Below are positions 57,184 through 64,000 of a DNA stretch of 64,000 bases, in pieces. Numbering within the stretch: the first letter of the stretch is position 1; each line of letters opens with the position of its first letter. Both the position numbers and the translations under genes were made by a program. This DNA is from Microlunatus kandeliicorticis. Its GTDB lineage: Bacteria > Actinomycetota > Actinomycetes > Propionibacteriales > Propionibacteriaceae. Location: positions 186,001 to 250,000 of the forward strand of contig NZ_JACGWT010000001.1 of the NCBI RefSeq assembly GCF_014137855.1. The letters are read 5' to 3'. The notes beneath the pieces were generated by a model. That model made no database searches, was not told the origin of the DNA, and was given only the letters and a program-made list of their open reading frames with translations.

Positions 57184-57227
57184 GCGTCGGGGATCCGACC
57201 GGGTCCACGCGGCCGGATCCCCGACGC
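57184..57227. promoter_or_regulatory. Long inverted repeat between the lipase and PQQ-propeller genes
   Basis: GCGTCGGGGATCCG (57184-57197) and CGGATCCCCGACGC (57214-57227) are perfectly complementary with a 16-nt spacer. It lies in the 196-nt gap between divergently transcribed genes where a terminator is not expected, so it may be an operator or 5' leader element. Confidence 0.45.
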
Positions 57228-57322
57228 GCCGACCGGAGGCGATGCGCAACCGTCACCCGCCGGGCCTGGTCGGGACCCGTCGCCGGTCCGTACGATCCGA
57301 AGCCTCACCCCCCGGAGGCCCG

Positions 57323-59305
57323 ATGACGCCGCACGCTCGTCCGCCCGCTGCCCGTTCCCGCGTCCGCGCCGCGCTCGCGGTCGGAGCCCTGACGCTGCTG
57401 GTCGCGAGCGCGCTGGCGGTGCCGGCCGCACCACCGGCCGGCGCCGCGACCCCGCCGCCGATCGTGACGACGACCAACCCCACCGTGGTGGCCGGCCGGC
57501 CGATGGAGGTGTTCGTCGGCTTCTTCCCGACCGACCACCTGGTCCGCACCTACCTCGGGGTCACCCCGCTGGCCGAGCTGAGGACGGGGTCGAGCGGGAG
57601 CGCCGAGACCTACGTGCCGGTCCCGGTCGGGCTGATCGCGGGACCGACCCAGCTGGTGGCCACCGACGCGCTGACCGGACTCACCGTGACGACGCCGGTG
57701 ACCGTCCGCACCGACTGGCAGCAGCAGGGCTCCGATCCGGGCCACGCCGGCTCGAACCCCGGCCAACAGCTGTTGACCCCCTCGACGGTCGGCCAGGCGG
57801 TCACCCGCTGGCAGGTCACCGATCCCGGTCCCGACGAGATCCCGAGTCAGCCGGTGGTCACCCTCGACTCCCGCGGAGCCAGCCGGGTGCTGGTGCTGCG
57901 CGGGGCGAGACTGACCGCCAGCCGCACCACCGACGGTGGCACGGTCTGGGAGCGGACCTTCACCGGATCCGGCTACGGCACGGACTTCGCGGCCGGCCCG
58001 GACGGCTTCGGCTACGTCGTCCGCGGCGGCTCGGTGTCCCGGATCGACCTGTTCGACGGCTCCACGGTGTGGACCAAGGACCTCGGTCTCGGTGCGTCGG
58101 TCTCCGCGCAGAGCCTCACCTGGGCGTCCCGCATCGAGGGCGCCGTCGTGGTGACCGCGAACACCGTGCCGGCCGACCCCGCCGTCGCCGGCACCGGGCT
58201 GGTCGCCTGCTACGACGCGGTCAGCGGCCGGCTGCTGTGGGCGTTCCGGACCGGCGTCCCGGTGACCGAGGCCGCGGTCCAGGACGGCAGCGGCCCCCCG
58301 GCCCGGGTCTTCGTCGGCACCACCACCGGCAAGGTGTTCGCGCTCTCGCTCACCGACTCCGCGTTGCTGTGGTCGGTGCAGACCGGCGCGCAGCGACTCG
58401 GCCGGCCGTCCTACGCCGACGGCACCGTGGTCTTCGCGGCGACCACCGTCTTCGGACCGAACCCGTCCGGACCGGTCGGTGCCTACGCGTTCACCGCCGA
58501 CCGCGGTCGCGCGCTGTGGCATTACGACACCGGCTACGGCGTCGGCACGGCGACCCGGGCCGCGATCGCGGGCGGCACCGCCTACCTCGGCTTCACCGAG
58601 TCGGGCTATTACCCGGAGCGGGCGGAGATCCGTGCCGTCGACCTGGCCACCGGGAGCACCCGCTGGGTCACCCCGGCCCCGTTCCAGACCGCCTGGGAGC
58701 GGGGGATGAGCGATCCCGCGGTCGCCGGCGGCGTCGTCTACCTCGGGTCCTGCGGCCCCAACCACCTGTTCCTGGGGTACGCCGCCGCCTCCGGCACGAA
58801 GCTGCTCGACCTCGCGCAGAACTGCGGCAGCGGGGCGCCGGCCAACCAGCGGCTCTACCTGGCCGACCAGCTGCGGTCGACCGCCCTCGGGCTGCGCACC
58901 GAGGTCGCCCCGCTGGCCGTGCTCAACGACAGCGTGACCGGGACCGGGGCCGAGCAGATCGACTACTCGGGGGGCTGGCGGGTCGGGCACACCGCCGGCG
59001 AGTACCGCGGCGACGACCACTACAGCTACACCATGGACGCGACGGCGACCGTGCGGTTCACCGGCACCGGCGTCCGCTGGTGGTACACCGAGCAGCGCGA
59101 CCACGGGATCGCCGCGGTGAGCATCGACGGCGGCCCGGAGACGTTGGTCAACCAGCAGACCGCCTCGGGTACCGTCCTCGCCGCCTGGACCAGCCCGGTG
59201 CTCAGCCGGGGGCCGCACGTGCTCCGGGTCCGGGTCACCGGGACCAAGAGCAACGGTTCGACGTCGTCGGTGGTGACGCTGGACCGGGTCGACGTCGTCC
59301 GCTGA
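57323..59305 (+). CDS. Secreted PQQ-like beta-propeller protein with C-terminal carbohydrate-binding-like domain
   Basis: A 660-residue exported protein. The signal peptide ends near PPAGAAT (about 42). An Ig-like domain follows (about 44-125), then a PQQ-type seven- or eight-blade propeller (about 135-530) with repeats of the G-x-W/L-x-W type: DGGTVWERTF, DGSTVWTKDL, SGRLLWAFRTG, DSALLWSVQTG, RGRALWHYDTG, TGSTRWVTPA. The last 120 residues (IDYSGGWRVGHTAGEYRGDD, VRFTGTGVRWWYTEQRDHG) form a jelly-roll module often attached to actinobacterial exported enzymes. No redox cofactor motif is visible, so it may be a binding scaffold instead of a dehydrogenase. ATG at 57323 has GGAGG 5 nt upstream. 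Confidence 0.78.
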   Translation: MTPHARPPAARSRVRAALAVGALTLLVASALAVPAAPPAGAATPPPIVTTTNPTVVAGRPMEVFVGFFPTDHLVRTYLGVTPLAELRTGSSGSAETYVPVPVGLIAGPTQLVATDALTGLTVTTPVTVRTDWQQQGSDPGHAGSNPGQQLLTPSTVGQAVTRWQVTDPGPDEIPSQPVVTLDSRGASRVLVLRGARLTASRTTDGGTVWERTFTGSGYGTDFAAGPDGFGYVVRGGSVSRIDLFDGSTVWTKDLGLGASVSAQSLTWASRIEGAVVVTANTVPADPAVAGTGLVACYDAVSGRLLWAFRTGVPVTEAAVQDGSGPPARVFVGTTTGKVFALSLTDSALLWSVQTGAQRLGRPSYADGTVVFAATTVFGPNPSGPVGAYAFTADRGRALWHYDTGYGVGTATRAAIAGGTAYLGFTESGYYPERAEIRAVDLATGSTRWVTPAPFQTAWERGMSDPAVAGGVVYLGSCGPNHLFLGYAAASGTKLLDLAQNCGSGAPANQRLYLADQLRSTALGLRTEVAPLAVLNDSVTGTGAEQIDYSGGWRVGHTAGEYRGDDHYSYTMDATATVRFTGTGVRWWYTEQRDHGIAAVSIDGGPETLVNQQTASGTVLAAWTSPVLSRGPHVLRVRVTGTKSNGSTSSVVTLDRVDVVR

Positions 59306-59318
59306 CCCGGGAGGCCGG

Positions 59319-60095
59319 TCAGTCCAGGTGCGGCTGCCCGGTGGAGGCGGTGGTGCCGCCGTCGACGGCCAGCGTCGTCCCGGTGATGTAGCGCGCGTCC
59401 TCGCTGGCCAGGAACAGCACCGCCGGCGCGACGTCCTCGGGACGGCCCGGACGGCCGAGCGCGACCCGGTTGGTGAAGCGGGCCAGCAGCTGCTCGTCCT
59501 CGGCGATCCCCTCGGTGATCGGGGTGACTGTGAAGGCCGGCGCCACCGAGTTGAGCCGGACCCCGCGCGGACCGTAGTCGAGGGCCAGCGACTGGACCAG
59601 GTTCATGATCAGCGCCTTGGTCGCGTTGTAGACCGACTGGCCCCAGTCGCCGCGGAGCCCGGACACCGAGCCGACCACCACCACGTTGCCGCCGGTCCGC
59701 TCGAGCTCGGGCAGCGCCCGCTGCAGCAGGTGGACGAAGGCGTCCGCGTTCGCGCTGCGGATCCCGGTCCACTCCTCCCGGGTCACCTCGGTGAACGGCT
59801 TGGCCACGAACTGGGCGGCGTTGTTGACCAGCACGTCGAGCCGGCCGAACCGCTCGACCACCCGGTCGATCACCCCGGCCGCCTGGTCGGGGTCGGCCAG
59901 GTCCGCCCCGATCGCCAGCGTGGTGTCCGGGTCGGCCCCAGCCAGGGTCTCGTCCAGCGGCGCGGTCCGGCGCCCGGTGACCGCCACGGTCGCCCCGTTG
60001 TTGAGGAACGCCCGGGCGATGGCGCGGCCGATCCCGCTGCCGCCGCCCGTCACCAGCACGACCTTGCCGCCGAAGGGGTAGGAGTTGCTCGTCAT
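59319..60095 (-). CDS. Short-chain dehydrogenase/reductase
   Basis: A 258-residue SDR with the cofactor loop VVLVTGGGSGIGRAIARAF, NNAAQF, catalytic Ser in VVGSVSGLRGDWG, YNATK with catalytic Tyr and Lys, and the closing GTTLAVDGGTTA. The residue pattern VTGRR after the second strand suggests NADP use. The substrate is unknown. The C-terminus is near that of the convergent PQQ gene (13-nt gap); on the same strand upstream lies the PhyH gene, 58 nt away, so the two may be cotranscribed. Confidence 0.88.
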   Translation of the reverse strand: MTSNSYPFGGKVVLVTGGGSGIGRAIARAFLNNGATVAVTGRRTAPLDETLAGADPDTTLAIGADLADPDQAAGVIDRVVERFGRLDVLVNNAAQFVAKPFTEVTREEWTGIRSANADAFVHLLQRALPELERTGGNVVVVGSVSGLRGDWGQSVYNATKALIMNLVQSLALDYGPRGVRLNSVAPAFTVTPITEGIAEDEQLLARFTNRVALGRPGRPEDVAPAVLFLASEDARYITGTTLAVDGGTTASTGQPHLD

Positions 60096-60153
60096 GCCCG
60101 GGCCAACCGCGGCGGTCCGGACGGCATTCCCCCGGGCCGGACCGGCCGCCGGA

Positions 60154-61095
60154 TCAGCCGGCGAGCCGCAGGTCGGTCAGCTGGTCGCGCTCGGCCTCGA
60201 CCGCCGGACGCAGGGTGCGCGGCCGCGAGGACGCCCGCGAGGCGTAGGTGATCTGGGCCAGCACCCGCTCCTGCGTGGTGGCGAAGCCACCCTTGTGGAT
60301 CCCCCGGGTGTCGGCGAAGACCACGGTGCCGAGGTCGCCGCGACCGACGGTGATCCGGTCGGCGCCGAAGTGCGCGGCCACGTCGTCGTCGCTCAGCCGG
60401 TAACCGATCCCGTCGAACTCGGCCGGCAGCTTCTGCTTGCGTCCGGCGCGGGTGTTGCTGCCGGTCACGTAGGACAGCGGGCCGGCGCCGTCGGGGACGT
60501 CGGAGAGGTAGACGAAGCACTTGACGATGTCGTGGTCCTCCGGCAGGTCGCGGTGCCAGCGCTGCGACTGCGTCGGGCCGCCGTCGACCGGGGTGTTGAC
60601 CCAGATGTTGACGTCCTGGATCTGCAGCTCCATCCCGCTGTAGGCCTCGGCGATGCCGCGGACCTGGCTGTGCCGGGCGAAGCGGAGCAGCGCGTCCGAG
60701 GGCCGGACCGCGGGGCGGTCGCCGAGCAGCTCGGTGAGGAACGGCTTGGCCGGGTCGCGGGGCAGATCGGGCCGGGCCCGCAGCTCGGCGGTCTCGGCCC
60801 GCAGGTCCTCGAACAGCGCGCTGTCCCCGAGCAGGTCGATCACGTTGGTGATCGCGATCCCGTCGTGGGCCAGCGTGCGGTGCACCCGTGCCGCCTCCGG
60901 CGTGAGCACGGCGGGGCGCCGGTTGTAGCGACGGACCGGACCGGCGTTGAACAGGTAGCGGGCCACGTGCCGCTGGCTGCGGACCGCCCGCAGGCCCACC
61001 CGGGCGCCGCGTCGGGCCGTGCCCACCGCCTGCTCGAGCCGGCCGGGCGTGGACACGGCGGGGCTCCCGCCGTTCGTGCTGTGCGTGGTGGTCAT
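60154..61095 (-). CDS. Phytanoyl-CoA dioxygenase (PhyH) family protein
   Basis: A 313-residue Fe(II)/2-oxoglutarate-dependent dioxygenase-like protein. The iron-binding H-x-D is in QRWHRDLPEDHDIVKCFVYL, and the distal His and a 2-oxoglutarate-binding Arg/Lys are in VVFADTRGIHKGGFAT. The loop SDVPDGAGPLSYVTGS is typical. The N-terminal 60 residues are variable. ATG at 61095 is chosen because AGGGGGA lies about 4 nt upstream. It precedes the SDR gene on the same strand, suggesting a two-step oxidation of an unknown small molecule. The region 61096-61310 holds a GTTTC/GAAAC inverted repeat close to the start and otherwise nothing clear. Confidence 0.85.
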   Translation of the reverse strand: MTTTHSTNGGSPAVSTPGRLEQAVGTARRGARVGLRAVRSQRHVARYLFNAGPVRRYNRRPAVLTPEAARVHRTLAHDGIAITNVIDLLGDSALFEDLRAETAELRARPDLPRDPAKPFLTELLGDRPAVRPSDALLRFARHSQVRGIAEAYSGMELQIQDVNIWVNTPVDGGPTQSQRWHRDLPEDHDIVKCFVYLSDVPDGAGPLSYVTGSNTRAGRKQKLPAEFDGIGYRLSDDDVAAHFGADRITVGRGDLGTVVFADTRGIHKGGFATTQERVLAQITYASRASSRPRTLRPAVEAERDQLTDLRLAG

Positions 61096-61310
61096 GCATC
61101 CCCCTGAGACGGTTTCCCCAAGAAACGTCCGGCCGCGGGACGGTGCGTTCGGCCGACGTCGCGGGTGGGATCCGTCGGGGTCGTGGCGGGCGACCGGGAC
61201 CGGTGCGCCCGGGCGACCTGGCCGCTCTGCCCGCCCCACCCGGTGAGGTCAGCCTAAGCAGGGCCCGTCGTGGTGTCCATTCCCCGGTCCGGCGGCCCGG
61301 CCCCGGAGAA

Positions 61311-61346
61311 CGACGCACGCCCGACCGGTCGGTCGGGCGTGCGTCG
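61311..61346 (-). terminator. Strong terminator hairpin downstream of the first GH16-like gene
   Basis: CGACGCACGCCCGACC pairs perfectly with GGTCGGGCGTGCGTCG around a GGTC loop (16-bp stem), 37 nt after the stop codon at 61383. Confidence 0.75.
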
Positions 61347-61382
61347 GTGGAGGTGGAGCAAGGGGTGCTCCGGTCGGGGAGG

Positions 61383-62315
61383 TCAGGCGCGCCGGTAGTG
61401 GGCCACCCAGTCGATCGAGATGGCCGCGGACTTCGGGGTCTTCTTCGACAGGCACTGCCCGGTGGAGACCCGGCAGTCCTTGACCCCGGCCTGGATGCCG
61501 AGCCACATCGGCACCTTGGGGGAGTTCTTGGTCTTGACGGTGGCCCAGACCTTGCCGTCGATCGTGTACTGGATCTTGTTGGTGGACAGGATCACGCCGT
61601 AGGTGTGCCACTTGGTCATGTCGACGTCGTGCCGGAACCGCTGAATCTGCTTGTGGTTCTTGGCGGTGCCGTAGTGGACGGTCGACATGATCCGCGGGCC
61701 GCCCATGACGCCCTCGGCGAAGTCGACCTCGGGCGGCCAGGCGCCGCCCTTGGGGTAGAGCAGGAAGACGTAGCCGACGCCGTAGGCCCGGTCGAACTTG
61801 GCCTTGACCTGCCACATGCCCTGCTTGGCGGCGAAGCCGCGGCCCGAGGACATCCCGGCCGAGGTCCACTTGCCGTTGCTGTAGCGGGTGCGCATCTGCA
61901 GGATGCCGTTGTTCGCCTTGAGCGGCGACGGGGTGACGGTCGCGTTGTCGAGCATGTAGGTGCTCTTGGTGCCCTGCGGGATGCCGCCCATGTAGCGGCC
62001 CCAGACGTTGGTGTTGAGCGGGCCGTTGAAGTTCTCGACGAAGTCGGCCTTCCAGCCCTTCTGCGTGCGGGGCGCACTGGGCATCCAGGTGCCGGCCTCG
62101 GTGAACAGCTTGGCGGTCGCGGCGCGGGCCTTGGCCTGCGCGGCCCGGTCCGCGGCGGTGGACGCGGCGGCGGCGCTCGAGCTGGTGGTGGTCGGGGTGA
62201 CGCTGGCCTCGGCGGGAGCGGTGGCGAAGCCGGCGTAGGCGGCGGTCGGGAGGGCGGCGGCCAGAGCGAGGCCGGTGAGCCGACGGGCGGCGCGGGCGGA
62301 AGTCGCGTTGATCAT
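61383..62315 (-). CDS. Secreted GH16-like glycoside hydrolase, paralogue A
   Basis: A 310-residue exported protein. The signal peptide ends near residue 37 (TAPAEA). After an A/S/T-rich, partly helical linker (38-75) a jelly-roll domain starts (GWKADFVENFNGPLNTNVWG). The GH16 catalytic box E-x-D-x-x-E is present: PPEVDFAEG with E196, D198 and E201. Further family blocks are MSSGRGFAAKQGMWQVKAKF and WHTYGVIL. Two cysteines near the C-terminus (KDCRVSTGQCL) may pair. It should hydrolyse or bind an extracellular beta-glucan-type polysaccharide; the exact linkage is unknown. Paralogue B lies directly upstream with the same 5' leader. Confidence 0.87.
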   Translation of the reverse strand: MINATSARAARRLTGLALAAALPTAAYAGFATAPAEASVTPTTTSSSAAAASTAADRAAQAKARAATAKLFTEAGTWMPSAPRTQKGWKADFVENFNGPLNTNVWGRYMGGIPQGTKSTYMLDNATVTPSPLKANNGILQMRTRYSNGKWTSAGMSSGRGFAAKQGMWQVKAKFDRAYGVGYVFLLYPKGGAWPPEVDFAEGVMGGPRIMSTVHYGTAKNHKQIQRFRHDVDMTKWHTYGVILSTNKIQYTIDGKVWATVKTKNSPKVPMWLGIQAGVKDCRVSTGQCLSKKTPKSAAISIDWVAHYRRA

Positions 62316-62352
62316 GGCGGGGGGCTCCACGGAATCGGGGTGGTGTGCAGGA

Positions 62353-62398
62353 AGGTGGTCTTCGCCCCCGCGAATCGATGTCGCTCCCCTGAGCTGAC
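62353..62398 (-). ncRNA. Conserved structured 5' leader element, copy A (candidate cis-regulatory RNA)
   Basis: Read on the minus strand, GUCAGCUC/GAGCGAC forms hairpin 1 (bulged A, G-rich loop) and UUCGC-GGGG-GCGAA forms hairpin 2, followed by GACCACCU; it ends 37 nt before the ATG. The same 45-nt element, at 36 nt from the ATG, precedes paralogue B, while the flanking leader differs. The whole 350-nt gap 62316-62665 holds this leader, an upstream inverted repeat, a terminator for paralogue B and a tandem repeat. Confidence 0.65.
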
Positions 62399-62443
62399 AC
62401 CGGAAATCCTCGCAGCGGCTCCGGCGGGGGCCAAGGGCGCGGT

Positions 62444-62470
62444 GTGCACGGCGATCGGCATTCCGTGCAC
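62444..62470. promoter_or_regulatory. Shared 27-bp inverted repeat upstream of GH16-like gene A
   Basis: GTGCAC ends both sides of a 27-bp element with inner TCGGCA; the matching element at 63764-63790 follows the pattern GTGCAC-n2-CG-n-TCGGCA-n-TC-n-GTGCAC. It lies 46 nt upstream of the leader element, a plausible activator or repressor site. Confidence 0.6.
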
Positions 62471-62511
62471 AGCTCAGAGGGCTCCCGCCGCCGGGGGTCC
62501 CGGCGGACGAC

Positions 62512-62553
62512 GGAGCCCGCGCCGCCGGCAGCTGGGCCGGTGGCGCGGGCTCC
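62512..62553 (-). terminator. Hairpin downstream of the second GH16-like gene
   Basis: GGAGCCCGCGCC (62512-62523) pairs perfectly with GGCGCGGGCTCC (62542-62553); the loop folds further as CCGGC/GCCGG. It is 113 nt after the stop codon at 62666, beyond the tandem repeat. Confidence 0.55.
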
Positions 62554-62593
62554 GGGTCGGGCTCGCTGGGTGTGCGTTCGGTTGTGGGGTTCT

Positions 62594-62639
62594 GTTGTGG
62601 GATGCGGTTGTGGGATGCGGTTGTGGGATGCGGTTGTGG
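62594..62639. repeat. 13-bp tandem repeat GTTGTGGGATGCG, three and a half units
   Basis: Units start at 62594, 62607 and 62620, with a partial unit at 62633; GTTGTGGGG also occurs at 62581. The repeat is noncoding and sits between the stop of paralogue B and its terminator hairpin. Confidence 0.9.
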
Positions 62640-62665
62640 CAGCGCGGTGGTGCAGGTGACCGGGG

Positions 62666-63637
62666 TCAGGACTGCTTGTAGTGGGCGATCCAGTCGATCG
62701 AGATGGCCGAGTCCTTGGGGGTGTCGGGGGAGAGGCACTCGCCGGTGGTGATGGCGCAGTCCTTGACGCCGGACTGGACGCCGAGCCACATCGGCACCTT
62801 CGGGACGTGCGGGGTGGTGACGGTGGCCCAGGTGCGGCCGTCGATCGTGTACTCGATGGTGTTGTCGCCGAGGATGACGCCGTAGGTGTGCCACTTGGTC
62901 ATGTCGACGTTGTGCAGCCAGCGCTGGATCTGGTAGTTCTTCGGGTCGTAGTGGACGGTGGCCATGATCGACTTGCCGCCGGCGGTGCCCTCGGCAAAGT
63001 CGACCTCGGGCGGCCAGGCGCCACCCTTGGGGTAGAGCAGGAACGCGTAGCCGACGCCGTAGGCGCGGTCGAACTTGGCCTTGACGACCCACTTGCCGCC
63101 GGTGGCGGCGAAGCCGCGGCCCGAGGACATCCCGGCCGAGGTCCAGCGGCCGTTCTCGTACTTGGTGTGCAGCTGGAGGATGCCGCTGCCCGGGGCGCTG
63201 GGCGAGGGGGTGACGGTGGCGTTGTCGAGCATGTAGGTGGCGTGGCTGCCGTGCGGGGCGCCACCCATGTAGCGGCCCCAGGTCTTGACGTCGAGCGGGG
63301 CGTCGAAGTTGTCGACGAAGTCGGCGGTCCAGCCGCCGGTGCTCTTCGGCGCCTTGGGCATGTAGGACCCGGCGCTGGTGAACATCGCGGCGGTGCGGGC
63401 GGCCTGGGCGGCCTGGGCGGACTGGGCGCTCGAGCTGTTGGTGGTCGGGCCGGTGGCGGTCGGGCTGGTGCTGCCGCCGGCCGGGGCGTCGGCGCGGGCG
63501 GTGCCCGGGGTGAGGGTGCCGACGAGGGCCACCGGGATCAGGGTGGCGGCGGCGAGGCCGGCCAGCTTGCGGAGCCGGAACCGACGCTTCGGGTCGACGG
63601 CGGTGGGCGAGCTGGTGGTGGGGATCGAGGCGATCAT
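62666..63637 (-). CDS. Secreted GH16-like glycoside hydrolase, paralogue B
   Basis: A 323-residue exported paralogue of the protein encoded at 61383-62315. Signal peptide RLRKLAGLAAATLIPVALVG ends near residue 49 (TARA). The linker is S/T/Q/A-rich (50-85). The catalytic box is PPEVDFAEG with E211, D213 and E216, and long blocks (MSSGRGFAATGGKWVVKAKF, RAYGVGYAFLLYPKGGAWPP) are nearly the same as in paralogue A, while signal peptide and linker differ. Cysteines KDCAITTGECL are kept. The ATG at 63637 has GGAG 8 nt upstream. Confidence 0.87.
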   Translation of the reverse strand: MIASIPTTSSPTAVDPKRRFRLRKLAGLAAATLIPVALVGTLTPGTARADAPAGGSTSPTATGPTTNSSSAQSAQAAQAARTAAMFTSAGSYMPKAPKSTGGWTADFVDNFDAPLDVKTWGRYMGGAPHGSHATYMLDNATVTPSPSAPGSGILQLHTKYENGRWTSAGMSSGRGFAATGGKWVVKAKFDRAYGVGYAFLLYPKGGAWPPEVDFAEGTAGGKSIMATVHYDPKNYQIQRWLHNVDMTKWHTYGVILGDNTIEYTIDGRTWATVTTPHVPKVPMWLGVQSGVKDCAITTGECLSPDTPKDSAISIDWIAHYKQS

Positions 63638-63673
63638 GGGGGACTCCAGGCGAGAGACGTGCGGTCGGATGAG

Positions 63674-63718
63674 AGGTGGTCTTCGCCCCCGCGAATCTGG
63701 TCGCTCCCCAGAGCTGAC
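63674..63718 (-). ncRNA. Conserved structured 5' leader element, copy B
   Basis: Same two-hairpin element as at 62353-62398; the spacer between hairpins (CAG versus AUCG) and one loop base differ, while both stems are unchanged. It lies 36 nt before the ATG of paralogue B. Confidence 0.65.
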
Positions 63719-63763
63719 GAGAAGAACTCTGCCAGCGCACCGGAGTCCGCGCGATGGCCTCAG

Positions 63764-63790
63764 GTGCACACCGCTCGGCAATCTGTGCAC
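63764..63790. promoter_or_regulatory. Shared 27-bp inverted repeat upstream of GH16-like gene B
   Basis: GTGCAC half sites flank CCGCTCGGCAATC; same element and almost the same distance (about 46 nt) from the leader as in the copy at 62444-62470. Confidence 0.6.
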
Positions 63791-63865
63791 TCCCTGAGCC
63801 GGCCGGTCCCACGCCCGGAACGACGACGGCCCCGGCGCCGGGGCCGGGTCGGAGATGATCATGAC

Positions 63866-63882
63866 GGGCGGCGCGGCCGCCC
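63866..63882 (-). terminator. Short hairpin after the gene at the right edge
   Basis: GGGCGGC-GCG-GCCGCCC is a perfect 7-bp stem with a 3-nt loop, flanked on both sides by TGATCATGACG direct repeats; it is 6 nt after the stop codon at 63888. Confidence 0.5.
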
Positions 63883-63887
63883 GGTGA

Positions 63888-64000
63888 TCATGACGCGGGC
63901 GTGATGTTCTCGATCAGGAACATGTTGTCGTTGTAGTCGTAGTTGATCCCGTTGAGGTCCTCGGTGAAGAGGTAGCTGCCGGGGATCACGTTGCCGTCGG
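63888..64000 (-). CDS. C-terminal end of an unidentified protein, rest outside window
   Basis: The last 36 codons of a minus-strand gene are seen, ending DYNDNMFLIENITPAS before TGA at 63888-63890. The stretch SYLFTEDLNGINYDYNDNMF resembles the closing segment of exported actinobacterial proteins with beta-sandwich domains, but the fragment is too short to name a family. Confidence 0.55.
   Translation of the reverse strand, partial: DGNVIPGSYLFTEDLNGINYDYNDNMFLIENITPAS

Noticed and set aside
62316-62470. c-di-AMP (ydaO-type) riboswitch in front of the GH16-like genes
   Set aside because: The GGGGAGC...GGGGGCGAA stretch recalls it and such switches control actinobacterial wall enzymes, but the element is too short and the conserved CCGACAGCUAAC-like 3' part is missing.
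1-64000. tRNA or rRNA genes
   Set aside because: No cloverleaf with T-loop GGTTCRA and CCA end, and no rRNA-like stretch was recognised; almost all sequence is taken by protein genes.

Overview
The window is bacterial chromosomal DNA of very high G+C content, almost fully coding, with short intergenic gaps, many GTG and TTG starts and frequent 4-nt ATGA/GTGA gene overlaps. This, together with AfsR-type (SARP), RskA, HelR, ECF42 and two-step Sec/Tat lipoprotein families, points to an Actinomycetota organism (a free-living, saprophytic type; family not resolvable from sequence alone). No tRNA, rRNA, insertion sequence, prophage or CRISPR array was seen.

Region 1-24 kb is built around deoxysugar use. 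After a truncated SARP regulator and a berberine-type FAD oxidoreductase, a minus-strand operon runs from 16.5 to 3.2 kb: solute-binding lipoprotein, two ABC permeases, L-rhamnose isomerase, bifunctional rhamnulose-1-phosphate aldolase/lactaldehyde dehydrogenase, rhamnulokinase, LutA-LutB-LutC lactate oxidation complex and a GH78 alpha-L-rhamnosidase. Together these cover rhamnoside cleavage, uptake, breakdown to DHAP and L-lactaldehyde, oxidation to lactate and then to pyruvate. No ABC ATPase is encoded, so a shared one must be supplied from elsewhere. A LacI-family regulator at 23 kb carries two TGAAWCGTWTCR-like sites in front of itself, and matching sites lie upstream of the operon, so it is the probable regulator. 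Between them sit a large protein with two GAF-histidine-kinase modules (the second without a phosphoacceptor motif), a secreted phosphoesterase with PKD domain, and a small GlsB-type membrane protein.

Region 24-34 kb holds a GNAT acetyltransferase, an APH-like kinase with an in-frame D/H-rich repeat, a HelR RNA-polymerase-recycling helicase preceded by a near-perfect rifamycin-associated element, UppP, a response regulator coupled to a DUF1345 membrane protein, and a Tat-exported metallophosphatase behind an 11-bp-phased PHO-box-like array. Region 34-46 kb holds a membrane glycosyltransferase, a SigK/RskA pair with a coupled leader peptide, a MocR regulator divergent from a PNPOx-like flavoprotein, a YCII-ECF42-DUF3626 cluster, and assorted oxidoreductases and regulators.

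Region 46-64 kb holds a complete sulfate ABC importer operon (Sbp-CysT-CysW-CysA), a block of CTTCGACAGGCTCAG-type dispersed repeats, threonine synthase, an RseB-like protein coupled to an ABC exporter, a lipase, a secreted PQQ-propeller protein, an SDR, a PhyH-type dioxygenase, and two paralogous secreted GH16-like proteins. Each GH16 gene has the same structured 5' leader and the same upstream inverted repeat, which is the best candidate here for an undescribed cis-regulatory element. A second recurring theme is a leaderless promoter layout: a TANNNT or CAGAAT hexamer ends 6-7 nt before the start codon of at least eight genes.
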